Origin: Zygnema cylindricum
Lineage: Eukaryota; Streptophyta; Zygnematophyceae; Zygnematales; Zygnemataceae
DNA length: 60,446 nt
Assembly: GCA_037447655.1 (NCBI GenBank)
Contig: JBBHKE010001695.1
Location: forward strand, 229,073 to 289,518
Direction: 5' to 3'
How positions within the stretch are numbered: the stretch's first letter is position 1; the number at the start of each line of letters is the position of its first letter. Shown piece by piece: positions 11,850 to 23,815 of this stretch. The position numbers were made by a program, and so were the translations under genes. The notes beneath the pieces were generated by a model. That model saw nothing but the letters and a program-made list of their open reading frames with translations, made no database searches and was not told where the DNA came from.

Positions 11850-13447
11850 AAGATGGGTGGATTATAGAATTAGGGGCCTCAATGCATATGTGCAAAGATA
11901 AAAGGTCGTTCACTTAACTGAGAAAGATCCTACCATTTGAGATAGAGTACGGTGATGGTAGAGTAGAAACCACAAGTCTTGTTGGAACTGTTGACTTGAA
12001 GGTTCTAGTTGATGGAAAGGCCTCAATTGTAACACTCTCACACGTTTTTTACATTCCACAACTTAGTAAGAACTTGGTCTAAACAGTTGTCCTAGATGAA
12101 AAGGAGTTTTAAACAATAACTAGGAAAAGAATCTTCACAGCAAGCTTTGGTAATGAGGTTTATTTCATAGCAAAGAAGGGCAGTTACGGAATGTTCAAAA
12201 TTGTTCTTTGCAATGAAAAGAGTGTTCTCTACTCGTATGCAAGTGAAAAGATGCTTTTTCACAAAAGGTTGGGGCATGTGCATCTAGATAGATTAAAGAA
12301 AATGAAGAAAAAGGAAATAGTTGAGGGTATTACTTTTGATGATGATAAGACCTTTGATGATTGCAGTGGATGTGCCCAAGGGAAGATTCATAAACTTCCA
12401 TTTCCAAAAGCTGCCACATTTAGGAGAGAGAAAGTATTGGATCTAATTCACACTGATGTTTGGGGACCTACTAGATATGCTTCACATGGGGGGAAGAGGT
12501 GGATGTTAACTATCACAAATGATTAGTCTAGATACACGAAGGTATACTTTCTCAGACATAAGTCAGAGGTATTGAGATGTTTCAAAGAGTATAAAGTATG
12601 GAGTGAAAAACTACACGAAACCTCAATAAAAGAGATAAAAAGTGATAATGGGAAAGTATACACCTCAAAGGAATTTGGAGGATATCTTAAAGAAGAAGGA
12701 ATTCATTATGAGAAAATTGTTCCATATAATTCGGAACAAAATGAAGTAGCAGAAAGAGTGAATAGAACTTTAGGAGATATGTCCATAAGTATGTTAACTG
12801 ATAAGAGCATAGGGTTGCACTTTTGGGCGGAGTCTATGAACTATGCTAATTTCAACAAAAATAGAGTTGTAACTTCAACAAATAAAGAGGAAACTCCGTA
12901 TGAGAGGTGGACAGGAAGAAAGCCAAATTTGTCTAGTTTGAGAGTGTTTGGAAGTCAAGTCTACAGTTTCGATTCCGATAAGACTAAATGGAAGTTGGAG
13001 GGGAGAGGGAAGCCAAAATATCTTGTAGGATATGATGAGATCACAAAAGGATACCGAGTGTATGACTTGAAAAAGAGAGATATATTTTTGGTAAAACACA
13101 TAGTGGTGATGAATGAAGAGAAGTCCATTGATCCATTCAAATATAATAAGAAAGTCAAAATCAGATTTGAAACGGATCAGTTTTATGATTTTGACTTTGA
13201 AAATGAACAGAAGGAAGAGGGAGAAAATAAAAATCTTCAGATCTACCAAAGGAGAAGGAGGAAAGGACATCATCCGAGGCAATGCAACAATACGAAGTGG
13301 AAACCGATGAGGAACTTGATGAGACACCGGAATAGGAAGATAGGGGAGCTGAAAATCTCCCTAAACGAAACCCAAGGAATGCCTTCTATACCAACGTCCG
13401 ATTTTGAAGGGGGAAGAAAAAGTAGTAAACGACTTCAAGAAAGATAA
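11850..13447 (+). pseudogene. Copia 2 protease-integrase remains
   Basis: The protease motif at 11861-11880 reads I-I-E-L-G-A-S, so the catalytic Asp is replaced by Glu. Pre-integrase (DDCSGCAQGKIHKLPFPKA) follows at about 12355-12413. The integrase has HTDVWGPT with the first Asp, IKSDNGKVYTSKEF with the second, and EQNEVAERVNRT with the Glu. The C-terminal phrase PYERWTGRKPNLSSLRVFG sits near 12898-12955. Stops lie near 11917, 12080, 12111 and 12524; the last is TAG where Copia 1 has TGG. Confidence 0.9.
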
Positions 13448-13467
13448 GTAAATAACCAACTCACAAA

Positions 13468-15069
13468 GATGTCTCACCCAGATGAACCTCAGACATACTT
13501 AGAGGCCATAAACACTCCGGAAAGTAGTCGGTGGATCACAGCTATAAATGAAGAAATGGCCTCTATCATGAAACCAATACATGGGAGTTGTTAGATTGTC
13601 CACCGGACAAAAAACCGATAGGATGTAAGTCGGTTTTTAAACATAAATTAAACCCGGATAATACCATTGAGAGGTACAAAGCTAGGTTAGTTGCAAAAGA
13701 ATATACACAAAAAGAGGGGATAGACTACGAATAAACCTTTGCACCAGTAATCATATTTCTTTCAGTAATAATCCTTTTAAGTATAGCCGCAGCAGAGGAT
13801 ATGGAAATACACCAGATGGATGTCGAAACAGCCTTTTTGCACGGAGAGTTAGAAAAAGAAATTTACATGAGGCAACTGGAAGGATTCGTGGAAAATGGGG
13901 AAGAAAAAAAGTTTGCAAACTAATAAAATCACTTTATAGGCTTAAGCAAGCCCCGCGAAAGTGGAATATAAAGCTCTATGAATTTTTGACCAGTTTAGGG
14001 TATATCATAATTAGTTCAGATCACTCCATATATTTACTTGAGGATAAGGATGGAGTGATATTTATTGCTATTTATGTGGATGATTTGTTGGTCTTAAGCA
14101 AGTCCTTAGATAAAATTAACAAACTAAAACAGCATCATAGAAGCCGCTTTGACATGAAAGATCTCGGCAAAGCAAAGTACATTTTGGGAATTTAAATGGA
14201 GAGAGATAGAGGGAATAAGATTATAAGACTCACTCAGAAAAAAGCAATTGGTAATATGCTAGGAAAATGTCAAATGGAGAAAGCAAACGGATGCACTTCT
14301 CCCATGGATTTGAAGAAAGTATGTGAGAGGAGTGAAGAGGGAGGAATATTGTTCATTAATGATGAGATAGATGAGATAGAAAGAAGATTTTAGGAAAATA
14401 TCCCTTATAGGTAGATTGTAGGTAGTTGAATATATTTTATGAATTGTAACCAGCCGGATATAGCTGCAACTGTAGGAGTCCTCAGCAAGAGTCTAAATGA
14501 ACTAAGAAAGAGAGACTGGGTGGCTGCCAAAAAGGTGATGAGGTATCTAGGGGGGACAAGGGAATTGTGGTTGCATTTGGGAGGGGAGCACACTGACATC
14601 ACAACCTGATAGTGATGCCAGTTACGGAGATTTGCCTTTAAGGCGGTGTACGACTGGATATGTGTTGCAAAATAGATCTGGTGCATGTTGTTGGAGTAGC
14701 AAGCAACAGAAAGTAGTTGCTCAGTCCAATATGGAGGCTGAATAAATGGCTTTTTGTGCTGCCACCAAAGAATTAATGTGGGTGAAATCTCTTCTTGAAG
14801 AACTTCGGTTCATGAAGATAGGAACTCATAATGTTTTTTGTGATAATCAAGCTGCTATCTCTATTGCAGCTAATCCGAAACATCACTTCAAAGCTAAACA
14901 TATGGATATTAGACTAAGTTTTGTCAAACAGAAGGTTGAAAATAAAATCATTAAATTGGTTCATAAAAATGCTAACGAAATGATTGCAAAAATGATGACA
15001 AAACCAGTACGTTCCCTTAAGTTGATTTATTGTAGAGAAAATTGTGGATTAAAATTGAAAAGTGACTAA
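13468..15069 (+). pseudogene. Copia 2 reverse transcriptase-RNase H remains
   Basis: It opens MSHPDEPQTYLEAI, breaks near 13575-13620, then resumes RT with YKARLVAKEYTQKEGIDYE and VETAFLHGELEKEIYMRQ. A frameshift near 13910 precedes the YVDD box at 14073-14084. RNase H is shattered between 14390 and 14745 (several stops) but its end is intact: FCAATKELMWVKSLLEEL, FCDNQAAISIAANPKHHFKA and MMTKPVRSLK. Confidence 0.92.
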
Positions 15070-15082
15070 GAATTAAAGGGAG

Positions 15083-15980
15083 TGTTGAAAATAGGTAATT
15101 AATAGTTCACTTCTATATTTAAGTTAGAATGTAAAAACAGAGAAAGAGAGAACCAAAGGCACGCCATGGCTGCCGCGTCATTTAGAAGGAGGCAGAATGA
15201 CATAGAAGGTATTTTACTATTTGTTGCAAAATACTACCTCTAGCCAGATATGAACCAGGGTCTACGGACTACTATTTAGACCTAAGCCTTATCCGTAAAG
15301 GCACTAGCGAAACGATATACATACTACGTTTCACGCATATTCATCTATTTATTAAACGGACTAATTGTCAGCAGACTAAAGAAAACATGCATTAATCAAT
15401 TTATGCATGGAAGCGAATCGAAGCCGCATAAATACAAATAATCAGACAACCACAATTGCAGCCGCCACCCGCAATAAACTTTCGGCGGCCTTTGGGGATA
15501 GCGTAACGCGACGCCATGTGGCACCATACTATTAGATATCGGAGAAGATGGGAGGAGCCATGGCTCCCGTTTTGACAAACGTCACTTTGAAAGCCATATC
15601 GTACAATGGCCGTACAATAAGTACATCGCCTATTGTACCTTCTTGTACTATATAGTGTTTCTATTGGACTAGGGTTTAGTAGTAGGTAGTCGTAAGTAGG
15701 CAGACCAAGACTTAGTGAAATTTAGGTACATCTCTCTAAGAGATCTTGTACCTATAAAGGTCATATTTGACTAGCTATAACTTACTCCTCGAGGTGCAAA
15801 TTTAGTGATTCTTTTTGTGTTTGACTCAAGGGAGTCTTGACGTCACAAGGGTGAGAGTGTTCAGAATATTCGTGTGCATGGGCGGCGCTTATTTAGCAGG
15901 AAAGTAGAAAGGGCAAATATTATCCTAGAGGCTTTACATAGGGTGCTCATTCTCTGGGTTAATAGAGACCACAGAATTGC
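15083..15980 (+). mobile_element. LTR-like and spacer sequence between Copia 2 and Copia 3
   Basis: It starts TGTTGAAAATAGG, the expected 3' LTR start of Copia 2, and contains the phrase GCCATGGCTGCCGCGTCA. No gene is present. Downstream, 15700-15860 resembles transcribed LTR sequence (short direct phrases, CTCAAGGGAGTCTTGACG). The part next to 15981 presumably belongs to the Copia 3 5' LTR, but no matching sequence is left on the 3' side to prove it. Confidence 0.45.
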
Positions 15981-16149
15981 TAGTGGTTTATCTATCTTTT
16001 GTAGGCGTAGCTTGTTAAGGAGGCTTAGAAAGGTCAAAAGTAAAAGGAAGGAAGAAAAGGAGTTGTATTTGCATTGTGCTTAATATATTGAATGTTTTTG
16101 GACGAACACCATTGTTGTGTGTCTATTTTATTTGGTTTATAATCTTTCA
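15981..16149 (+). repeat. Copia 3 5' LTR, 3' part
   Basis: TAGTGGTTTATCTATCTTTT through ...ATAATCTTTCA matches 20783-20951 over 169 bp with about a dozen differences by eye. It ends in CA, and a degraded primer-binding site follows (TTGATATAGGAGC at 16151-16163, compare TGGTATCAGAGC for initiator Met tRNA). Confidence 0.8.
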
Positions 16150-16163
16150 ATTGATATAGGAGC

Positions 16164-17453
16164 GGGATACTGGCAACACTTGCTAGTGTGGCCGAGAAAG
16201 GGAAATTCCCGGCGGAACGTAGTGGAGGAGCTAGTGTGGGAGTTAGAGGAGGAGGAGTTACACAGACACAATATGATAAGTATGACGAATAGTGGGAGAA
16301 AAATGTGAAGATGGACGAAAGAACGTTTGAACAGTTTTAAAAATTTCTCAAAACACAAGAAGATGATGGAGATGGAGGAGTAAGTGGAGACTCACGCAAC
16401 TCTATGAAAATAAAGAAAAAGAAGGGGAAATCTAAACTATATGAGGAAGAGGAATAGAGCGAAGATGATGATTTTAAAGTGTTTAATAAAATCATCGTAT
16501 TCATGAGTTCCAACTTTGTAATTTGAAAGAGATACATTCGAGGAGCATTCACACCGTAAAAACTTTGGGACATCGTTATTGGGGAAGAAACACGACCGGA
16601 TCCTTCCGTGGATCCACCCGGAGCAAATAAGTGGGACAAGAAAGATATCGCGGCCTCCAACGCACTTATACAAAGTTGTGCTAGTTCTATGCATGAACAC
16701 CTTCTAACTCATGATAAGGCTTTTGATTGTTGGACCGCTTTGCAAAATGCATTTGAAAAGGGGTTTGAGGCTAATGAAAATTATCTCTTTGAAGAATATA
16801 TTGGGTTTAGAACGAAGGTGAACGAGTCATTTGATGGACTCAAAAGGTTTAATGTTATCATAGAACAACTTAACTCACTCAATAACTTTCCTACATAAAA
16901 AGAAAGATTGTTTGTCTTTATCATGAGTCTTCCAAACAAGTTTGCGGTAGCAAAGGAGGTTATCAAGGGGCGAGAGAAACCAACAATGGCATATGCTATC
17001 AATCACTTGAAGAGTATAGAGAAGGTGAAAGCAACACCCAAAGAGGAAAACAAGGGGTCATCCTATCATTGTTATCAAGAGGAGGATGACAGAGGAGCTT
17101 ACAACTTTAGAGGATCTAGGGGGAGAGGAGGAGGACTTCATGGACTAGGAGGTAGGTCACAGGGCCTAGGGAGAGGCTCATATCAACGTGATACCTCTTA
17201 GATGACTTGTTACAATTGTAACGAGATTGGGCATGGCTCTTTTGAATGCCCGGATAAAACTAAACAGTTTAACGTTTGTCATAAATGGGGACACACTGGT
17301 CGCGATTGTTATCAAAACAAGGGAAATAAATGCGGAAGGGGACAATATACAGGCGAAGGAAGTGGAGGAATTGGTTCATCAAGTAGAGGGGATTTTGTAA
17401 GGAATGGTCTAGTGGGACAGGATCAAGAATTATTCATTTCACTTATAGATTAA
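16164..17453 (+). pseudogene. Copia 3 gag remains
   Basis: The frame crosses stops at about 16338, 16454, 16522, 16558, 16897 and 17199. Recognisable parts are NALIQSCASSMHEHLLTHD and DKAFDCWTALQNAFEKG (UBN2/gag capsid domain), FIMSLPNKFAVAKEVIKG, a Gly/Arg-rich linker (RGSRGRGGGLHGLGGRSQ), a complete CCHC knuckle CYNCNEIGHGSFEC and a second one missing its first Cys (FNVCHKWGHTGRDC). Confidence 0.88.
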
Positions 17454-17494
17454 TCATAAGAAAAAGAAGATATCCTATTTCACACACGGGGCAA

Positions 17495-18874
17495 AATGAG
17501 TAAAGGAAAATTTAACAATTTGATCATACACTCAGGTGCTACCCATCACATATGTTCAAACCCAGGACTATTGAGTGATATTAGAAAACTGGCTATACCA
17601 AAATCCATCATAGTGGCTAACGGTTCGATGATGGTTATTGATACAGTGGGAACAGTACGATTGAACATATAGACACAAGATAGGGGAGGGAAAAGTAGCA
17701 TCAATAAAGTACGTTTTAATAATGTGTTTCATAATCCGGGGGGGTGCATCAATTTCTTAAGTGTCCCACAACTTCAGAGGAAAGGTGGAAGAGCCACATG
17801 GATGGAAGAGGGTAAAATCATTTTGAGTAGTAAAACAAGACCATTTGCAAAGGGGGTTGTAATTGAAAATATGCAAAGTAGGCTGATTTGAAAAATCCTG
17901 AAAATAAGACGGCGGACCAAGAAGGGCACCTTCACTCAGTTGAGGTCAACAAGGAGGACCTCACGTTGTGGCATCATCATATGTGTCACACTTCAAAGAG
18001 TAATATCAAAGAGATGATTCGTCATGGTGTAGTTTGGAGACTAGAAGTGAGGACATGAGAAAAGGTTATCGGATGTGTAAGATGCACAAAAAAGAAGCAT
18101 AAAAGGAAGCCTCATCCGGTGAAAGACCTTCAGTTGAAATCGAATGCCCCTTTAGACCTAGTTCATGTAGACCTTTGTGGTGACATACATCTAGAAACAA
18201 TTGGAAAAAATAAATACATTATGGTGATAGTCGATGATTTCAGCAGGAAGACATGGGTGTACCTTTTGAAGGCAAAATATGAAGCATTGGAGACATTTAA
18301 ATATTTTGTGGTTATGGCTGAGAGGGAAAGTGGGAGGCAGGTAAAAGCAGTACGATCGGACCGTGGAGGTGAATTTCTTGCCTTCGCCGAATATTGTAAG
18401 GAGACGGGGATTAAGCAGCAGTTCACGGCTCCTTATTCCCCACAATCAAATGGAATAGCAGAGAGGAAAAATCGGACATTGCAAGAGATGGTGAGGGCCA
18501 TGCTCCATACGACAAAACTCACTCATCGACTTTGGGGAGAGGCAATCAGGGCGGCTAATCATGTTACCAACCGGAGAATTAACTCGGCTTTAGGTAACAA
18601 AACACCGGAGGAACTTTGGAGTGGACAAGTGCCTACGGTAAAACATTTAAGGATTTGGGGATGTGAGGCTATGGGGTATGTAGAGGAAAGAAACCGGGAG
18701 GGGAAGTTTGCAGCACGTTTATGGGAAGGATACTTTGTGGGATATAGTGAAAACTCGATGCAGTATCGGATTTATAATCCGGTTAGTAGGAGGGTCCGAG
18801 AGTCTAGAAATGTAGAGTTCAATGAAAATTTGGAATGGATGGTAAAAGGAGCTAACGAGTCTAAACGGGCCTAA
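17495..18874 (+). pseudogene. Copia 3 protease-integrase remains
   Basis: The protease motif at 17521-17545 reads L-I-I-H-S-G-A-T-H-H: the catalytic Asp is His. Pre-integrase HHHMCHTSKSN follows. Integrase (251-codon open frame 18119-18874) has LVHVDLCGDIHLE, VRSDRGGEFLAFAEYCKE and QSNGIAERKNRTLQEM, i.e. an intact D,D,E set, then RLWEGYFVGYSENSMQYRIY. This is the best preserved coding block in the retrotransposon cluster. Confidence 0.92.
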
Positions 18875-19364
18875 GATTACGAGGAGGATAGTCATTAATG
18901 AAAAATTCACAAGAGAGGAGGAGGAAGAAGAAGAAGTCTTGATCGAGGTAGGGACAAAGAAAAAGGTGCGATTTGTAGAGCAGGCTTTAGAGAAAGTTAA
19001 GAAATATAAGTCCACCAGCAACGAATCAACGAAGCACAAGGGGACAAGGTCATTATAGAATCATCCACTCACACAAACAATGTGACATCAGAAGAGACAC
19101 CTTTTGAGAAAGAGGGTGATGACAAGATTGAGAGCAGTGATTCGGATAAGGAATTTGCAGAAGACGTATGGAGAAGCAAGAGATCAACGAAAGGGAAGGC
19201 ACCGGAACGATTCTCACCATGGCAGTCTTATAAAAAGCAAACCAGTTATCAGAGGGCAATTTCCGAGCTTAGAGAAAGAAGGGTTGAATCCTTTCTCTTA
19301 TGAAAGGCAATTACAAAAAATCGTCCGGCCGATCCTCAATCATATCAAGAGGCTTGAGACTCGG

Positions 19365-20222
19365 ACGGATGGGAGGAGAAGTGGAAACCGGCATTTATAA
19401 AGGAGTATAATTTTGTAAAATCAAATGGGTGTTTTGACGAGGTAGATTTACCGGTTGGTAAGAAGGCGATAGACTCAAAGTGGGTTTTTAAGACATAGAC
19501 GGGAGCTTTGGGAGAAATTCTTAAGTATAAGGCACGGTTAGTATATAAGGGCTTCCAGCAGAAGGAAGGTATTGAGTATTCGGAGACATTTGCTCCTGTA
19601 GTTAAGTTCGATTCATTGCGCGCAATTATTGCAATGGCGGCGGCGTGAGGAATGCACATCCAACAGATAGATGTAGAGAAGGCCTTTTTAAATGGTGAAT
19701 TGGAGGAGGAGGTGTATATGAAAATTCCAGAAGGAGTTCCTGGAAAGAATGTTAAGGTATGGAGGTTGTGGAAGGCCTTGTATGGTTTGAAGCAGGCACC
19801 AAGAACATGGAACCATAAACTTCACAAGGTTTTATTAGTTTTAGGATTTAAGAGGCTTACTGTGGATTGTGGTGTGTATATTTGGGGAGAAGGTAGGGAC
19901 ATGATAAAATTTAGTGTATACGTCGATGACTTTATTTCCATCTCTCACAACTTAGAGTTACTTGGAGAATTAAAGATCGAATTTCGAAAGCACTTTAGGT
20001 TTACAGATTTAGGGGATGCACAATACATTGTGGGAATTCAGATTCAGAGAAGGAGGAACGGAGACATTAAGTTGAGCCAAGAGCAATATGCAAAAGAGGT
20101 ACTAGAAAGGTTTGGTTTTTAGATTGTAAGCCACTAGGAACTCCCCTTGATCCTCGTGACAAGCCTTCTAACTTTGTTAAAAGTCTCGAGGTTGATGCCC
20201 CGTATAGGGAGGCGGTCGGAAG
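19365..20222 (+). pseudogene. Copia 3 reverse transcriptase remains, cut by assembly gap
   Basis: RT runs from SKWVFKT (stop near 19497) and KARLVYKGFQQKEGIEYSE through a TGA near 19647 into an intact 156-codon frame with QQIDVEKAFLNGELEEEVYM, ALYGLKQAPRTW and the YVDD box at 19919-19930. It continues to DLGDAQYIVGIQIQRR and reaches DAPYREAVGS at the N gap. RNase H is not present. Confidence 0.92.
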
Positions 20223-20269
20223 NNNNNNNNNNNNNNNNNNNNNNNNNNNNNNNNNNNNNNNNNNNNNNN
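20223..20269. other. Assembly gap (47 N)
   Basis: Forty-seven Ns interrupt Copia 3 just where its RNase H should begin. Sequence right of the gap is unrelated to RNase H, so the true gap may be larger than drawn. Confidence 0.99.
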
Positions 20270-20448
20270 GTTGCGCGGCTTTGTATGCTGGCTTTTGACG
20301 CTTGGCCAATCTTGTTGTGCCATTCTGATCTTTTCCAGTTTGCACTTGGCTGAACTTGATGCGCCATGCTGATCTGAAATGCACTTGGTTTTGCTTGTTT
20401 ATTAAAGGTGCAGTGAACATGCCATGCTGGTGCTAAAGAAGCGACGAC

Positions 20449-20645
20449 TAGCGACGAAAGTAGTCTCGTCGCTAGATATTTGAAGTGACGTAGAAGTTAG
20501 CGACGAAGTAGTTTCGTCGCTGGATATTTGAAGTGACGTAGAAAATGTTTGTTCGTTTTGTTTCACGTAACTTTTGGTCGTACCGTACAAGTGACGTGGA
20601 AATTATTTGTTCGTTTTGGTTCACGTAAAGTCTAGTCGTACCGCG
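20449..20645. repeat. Two short tandem duplications with internal palindromes
   Basis: Unit 1 (20449-20496 and 20497-20544) contains AGCGACGAA and TTCGTCGCT, an inverted repeat able to form a hairpin, followed by AGATATTTGAAGTGACGTAG or its near copy. A second repeat (about 20533-20590 and 20591-20645) shares GTGACGT-GAAA-T-TTTGTTCG and TTCACGTAA. It lies between the gap and the Copia 3 3' LTR end, probably within the LTR or an insertion in it. Confidence 0.8.
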
Positions 20646-20782
20646 TAGTTCAAGTCGGTTCACGTTTGACCTTTTCTAGTCTTACCGTGTTGTTCTAACC
20701 GGTTCGCAGTTTTCGGTCGTATGTTTCGGCGCGTTGACTCTTACGCGTTTTAGTTGTGTACATATATATACTTGTTGAGACT

Positions 20783-20951
20783 TAGTGGTTATCTATCTTT
20801 TGGAGGCATAGCTTGTTAAGGAGGCGTAGAAAGGTCAGAAGTAAAAGGAAGGAAGAAAAAAAGTCGTATTTGCATTGTGCTTAATATATTGAATGCTTTT
20901 GGAGGAACACCATTGTTGTGTGTGTATTTTATTTGGTTTGTATATCTTTCA
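20783..20951 (+). repeat. Copia 3 3' LTR, 3' part
   Basis: This is the direct repeat partner of 15981-16149, ending GTATATCTTTCA. Sequence immediately left of 20783 does not match the left of 15981, so only the last 169 bp of the LTR pair is shared. Confidence 0.8.
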
Positions 20952-21127
20952 GAAAATTATTATCCCTATAAGTTCGATGTTCCGCAAGGGCTGTATGTAT
21001 CGCCTCGGAACAAACAACAATTATCGCAATATATTTGGAACTAAAATGGGGGTCCGTACAACTATAGTACTTAAATGTCGTAGGAAAATTATCCTTCCGC
21101 CGCACCTCGAGCGTCGCCGGCGCGCGA

Positions 21128-21180
21128 GGGGGGAGGGAGGGGTGGGGAGTGGGGGATGGGAGTTGGGGGGTGAGGGGGAG
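21128..21180 (+). other. G-run cluster, potential G-quadruplex
   Basis: There are at least eight runs of three or more G within about 50 bp on the plus strand (GGGGGGAGGG, GGGGTGGGG, GGGGGATGGG, GGGGGG, GGGGG). Short loops would allow quadruplex folding. It follows a CG-rich stretch (CGTCGCCGGCGCGCG) that contrasts with the AT-rich surroundings. Confidence 0.6.
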
Positions 21181-23775
21181 CCTTTTGAAACTTTTTTGTT
21201 AACCCAACGTCACTTTGATGTAAAGCGATATAAACATATCCGCTTCTCAATATATCGATTATAGGATACCCTAAAATACGTCCACTTTGAATATCCGCAA
21301 TGGGCCCTCAACACAACACTACCAGTTTTTGACAAGGATACAAAAGATGTTTATCTCATCCGTTAAAATTGACCTTTAGGTGGGGTTTCTATGAAGGTGG
21401 TAGTAATTGTACAGAATCATTTATTGGCAGGAAACGTATTGGCAGTTGTTTACTGACATAGTTTACGAATCGACACTTGAAACGGATTTGATGTTTTGAA
21501 TATAGAGTGGCACATGGATATTTTGTAATAAAACACACGATTAATTCTACTTTAATATCAATAAAACTAATTTATTATTTGGGGCAAAATAGGCCGTGAC
21601 AACATTACTGTTGGTAACATTGACAACGATGAGCGGTGTAGCTCTCGCATACACATACTTGTTGTAGCATGTGTGGTGTCACATAGCCTTGTTTCCAAAT
21701 ATTGAGAATCGTTAAATATTTCAAAGCATATATGCCTTTTTTTGGTTGGTACCACGTGAGTTTTTTTTTAGATAGTAAAAATCATCAAATATTTTTCAAG
21801 CGTACGATCTAAAGGCCAAATTTGTACGAGCATACTATCTCTTGAAAGAGATTTACGCCAATATTCAAAGAGGACATTCCATAAGCGCGACAAACCACGA
21901 AGGACAAGGGAAGGCAAAGGAAGTCATGAGAGTATTTCTATAGACAATTTTTTTTGTTGGATTTTGGTGGATAGGCATCCACCATGTCCGAAAGAACATC
22001 GCCTCTGCGACTTCTAAGAACTTTAATGATCGTCCATCATGGAACTTACCCATATCATGTGTGTGTAGTGATGGCCAAGCCGTAGATGGATACCGCCTTC
22101 GAGGATAGTTGAGGGGGTAGCCATCGCATGGCAGGATAAAGCAATTGCTTAGCAGATGGTTATCAAAAAAAATTCCAGCAAAATTTTTGTATGTTAAGAG
22201 TTTTAGAGAATGTCCATATAATCTACGATAAAGAAGTTTAGAAAAAAAAAATTGTACGACATGGTACAAAAAATTAAACCTTCCCTCGTTTTCAATGAAA
22301 GAAACTCTTAACCTCGTAGAATTTAAAATGGGCGTTTTCATATGGTCATATGGCAAAGATGAACACTATCGATTAATTTTTTTCTAGACTTTGAGTGGCA
22401 TTATGATCAATGTGAGGGAACAAAACAAATTCAAAATCGTGGCCACACAATTAAAATTAACACACAAAGATTTTCCCTACAAAATTTTAAATTTGAAGCA
22501 AACATCACAAGAAAAATGTTGTCTCATTCTTTCGTAACGTGACTTGTCCAAAATAATCCCACAAAATATAGCTGTCGACGTCTTTGAAGTAATTTCGGCA
22601 CTAGTAGCGAGCAAAGCGTGTCGTTAAGTTAGTTGTGCAAAAATTGTCCATTGAATCTCCTTGAGTATTTTCTTTAAAATAAGCTATTTTCTCGCAATGA
22701 GTGAATATAAATTTGTTGAAGTTGAACACGTATCCTTTACCCACAAATCTTGAGAATTTTGCTGAAGGTCAAACCATATCTATTACCATGAAAGATGGTT
22801 AGAATTTCGTTGGAAGTGAACACGGTAAGTTTACCCCAAAGGGCGAAACGGGTATTAGAGCACAAACCTCGCTAGAGTCGTTGCAGGTTATTGTGTGTTT
22901 ACCACCCAACCAATGTCACTTTAAGAAGATGCTCGAGTGGAGACTCGCCATTTATCGTGAAGGTAAACAAATTCGGTAGTAAAGGAAGCCATTAAAATCC
23001 GAAACATTGCAAAAAATAGATGCTAATTTTTGTTTACATATTTGTGAATTTCTCGTGAAATCACCAATAGCCAACCCTATCCGCCAACCAGCAGACCAAA
23101 TCACGCCCTGGCCTTTAGAATAACATCAAATTTTAAACAAAGTGTGACGATGCTTGAAAAAATTTGGCAGATTCAATTTCGCTTTGCAATTTGATTTTTT
23201 CGTTTAAACAACATATTCTTCAGCTGTACTAGACCCTATTTAACATTAAATAATTAATAATGTATGATTCTTTGTGTCCTTAAAACGCAAAGTAAATATT
23301 CAATAACCTAAAGACAAAAATGAATGGGGGTTGGGTTGAATATTTTTTGGAAAACGATAAATAAAAAAAATATTCAATTTTTGTACATTTTTGTATTCAC
23401 GTGGATATTTCCCACGAGATAAATATTTTTCCTGTGCAAAAGTGAAACGGGCATAATTGATATAAAAAGGTAAGCGGCCAAGCTACTCGTTCATTACCTT
23501 GCTTACTTCAATCAATGGAATGTTTAGTTTATTTTGGCTATGTATAATATAAGAGTTTGGCCATGTATAATGACAACTTTGAGCTGGAAAATAGTTTGTC
23601 GATTACAAGACTAGTTCTAATCAAAATCGATAGTTTTTTTTTCTCATATGATGATTTTTTATCCAAAAACGCGATGGTTAGCCCATTTGGGTAAAACAAA
23701 AGATTAAAATATACAATTGTTGGCGATCTAAAACATTATAAATATAAGTGATAACGAACTTCAAAAAAAACAAAT

Positions 23776-23812
<37 letters not shown>
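23776..23812. repeat. Poly(A) tract
   Basis: An almost uninterrupted A run of nearly 40 bp. It could be a retroposon tail on the plus strand, but I recognise no retroposon body upstream. Confidence 0.85.

Positions 23813-23815
<3 letters not shown>

Larger units (their letters stand above)
10815..15069 (+). mobile_element. Degenerate Ty1/Copia retrotransposon 2
   Basis: This has the same domain order and clear sequence kinship to Copia 1 (shared SGCAQGK/IGCAQGK, HFKAKHMDIRL/NFKAKHIDIRL and YVDDLLVLSKS). Unlike Copia 1 it keeps a longer N-terminal gag. Many stops and frameshifts make it inactive. It ends with a purine tract and TGTTGAAA at 15083, taken as the 3' LTR start. Confidence 0.93.
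16150..20222 (+). mobile_element. Degenerate Ty1/Copia retrotransposon 3 (internal region)
   Basis: The internal region is bounded by matching LTR parts at 15981-16149 and 20783-20951. It is a different Copia lineage from elements 1 and 2 (gag with UBN2-like domain, Gly/Arg-rich linker and two knuckles; integrase phrase SPQSNGIAERKNRTLQ). RNase H is absent because the sequence runs into the N gap at 20223. Confidence 0.92.

Noticed and set aside
21865-22356. 163-codon minus-strand open frame
   Set aside because: No recognisable motif, AT-rich composition like its surroundings, no splice partner; too weak to call a gene.
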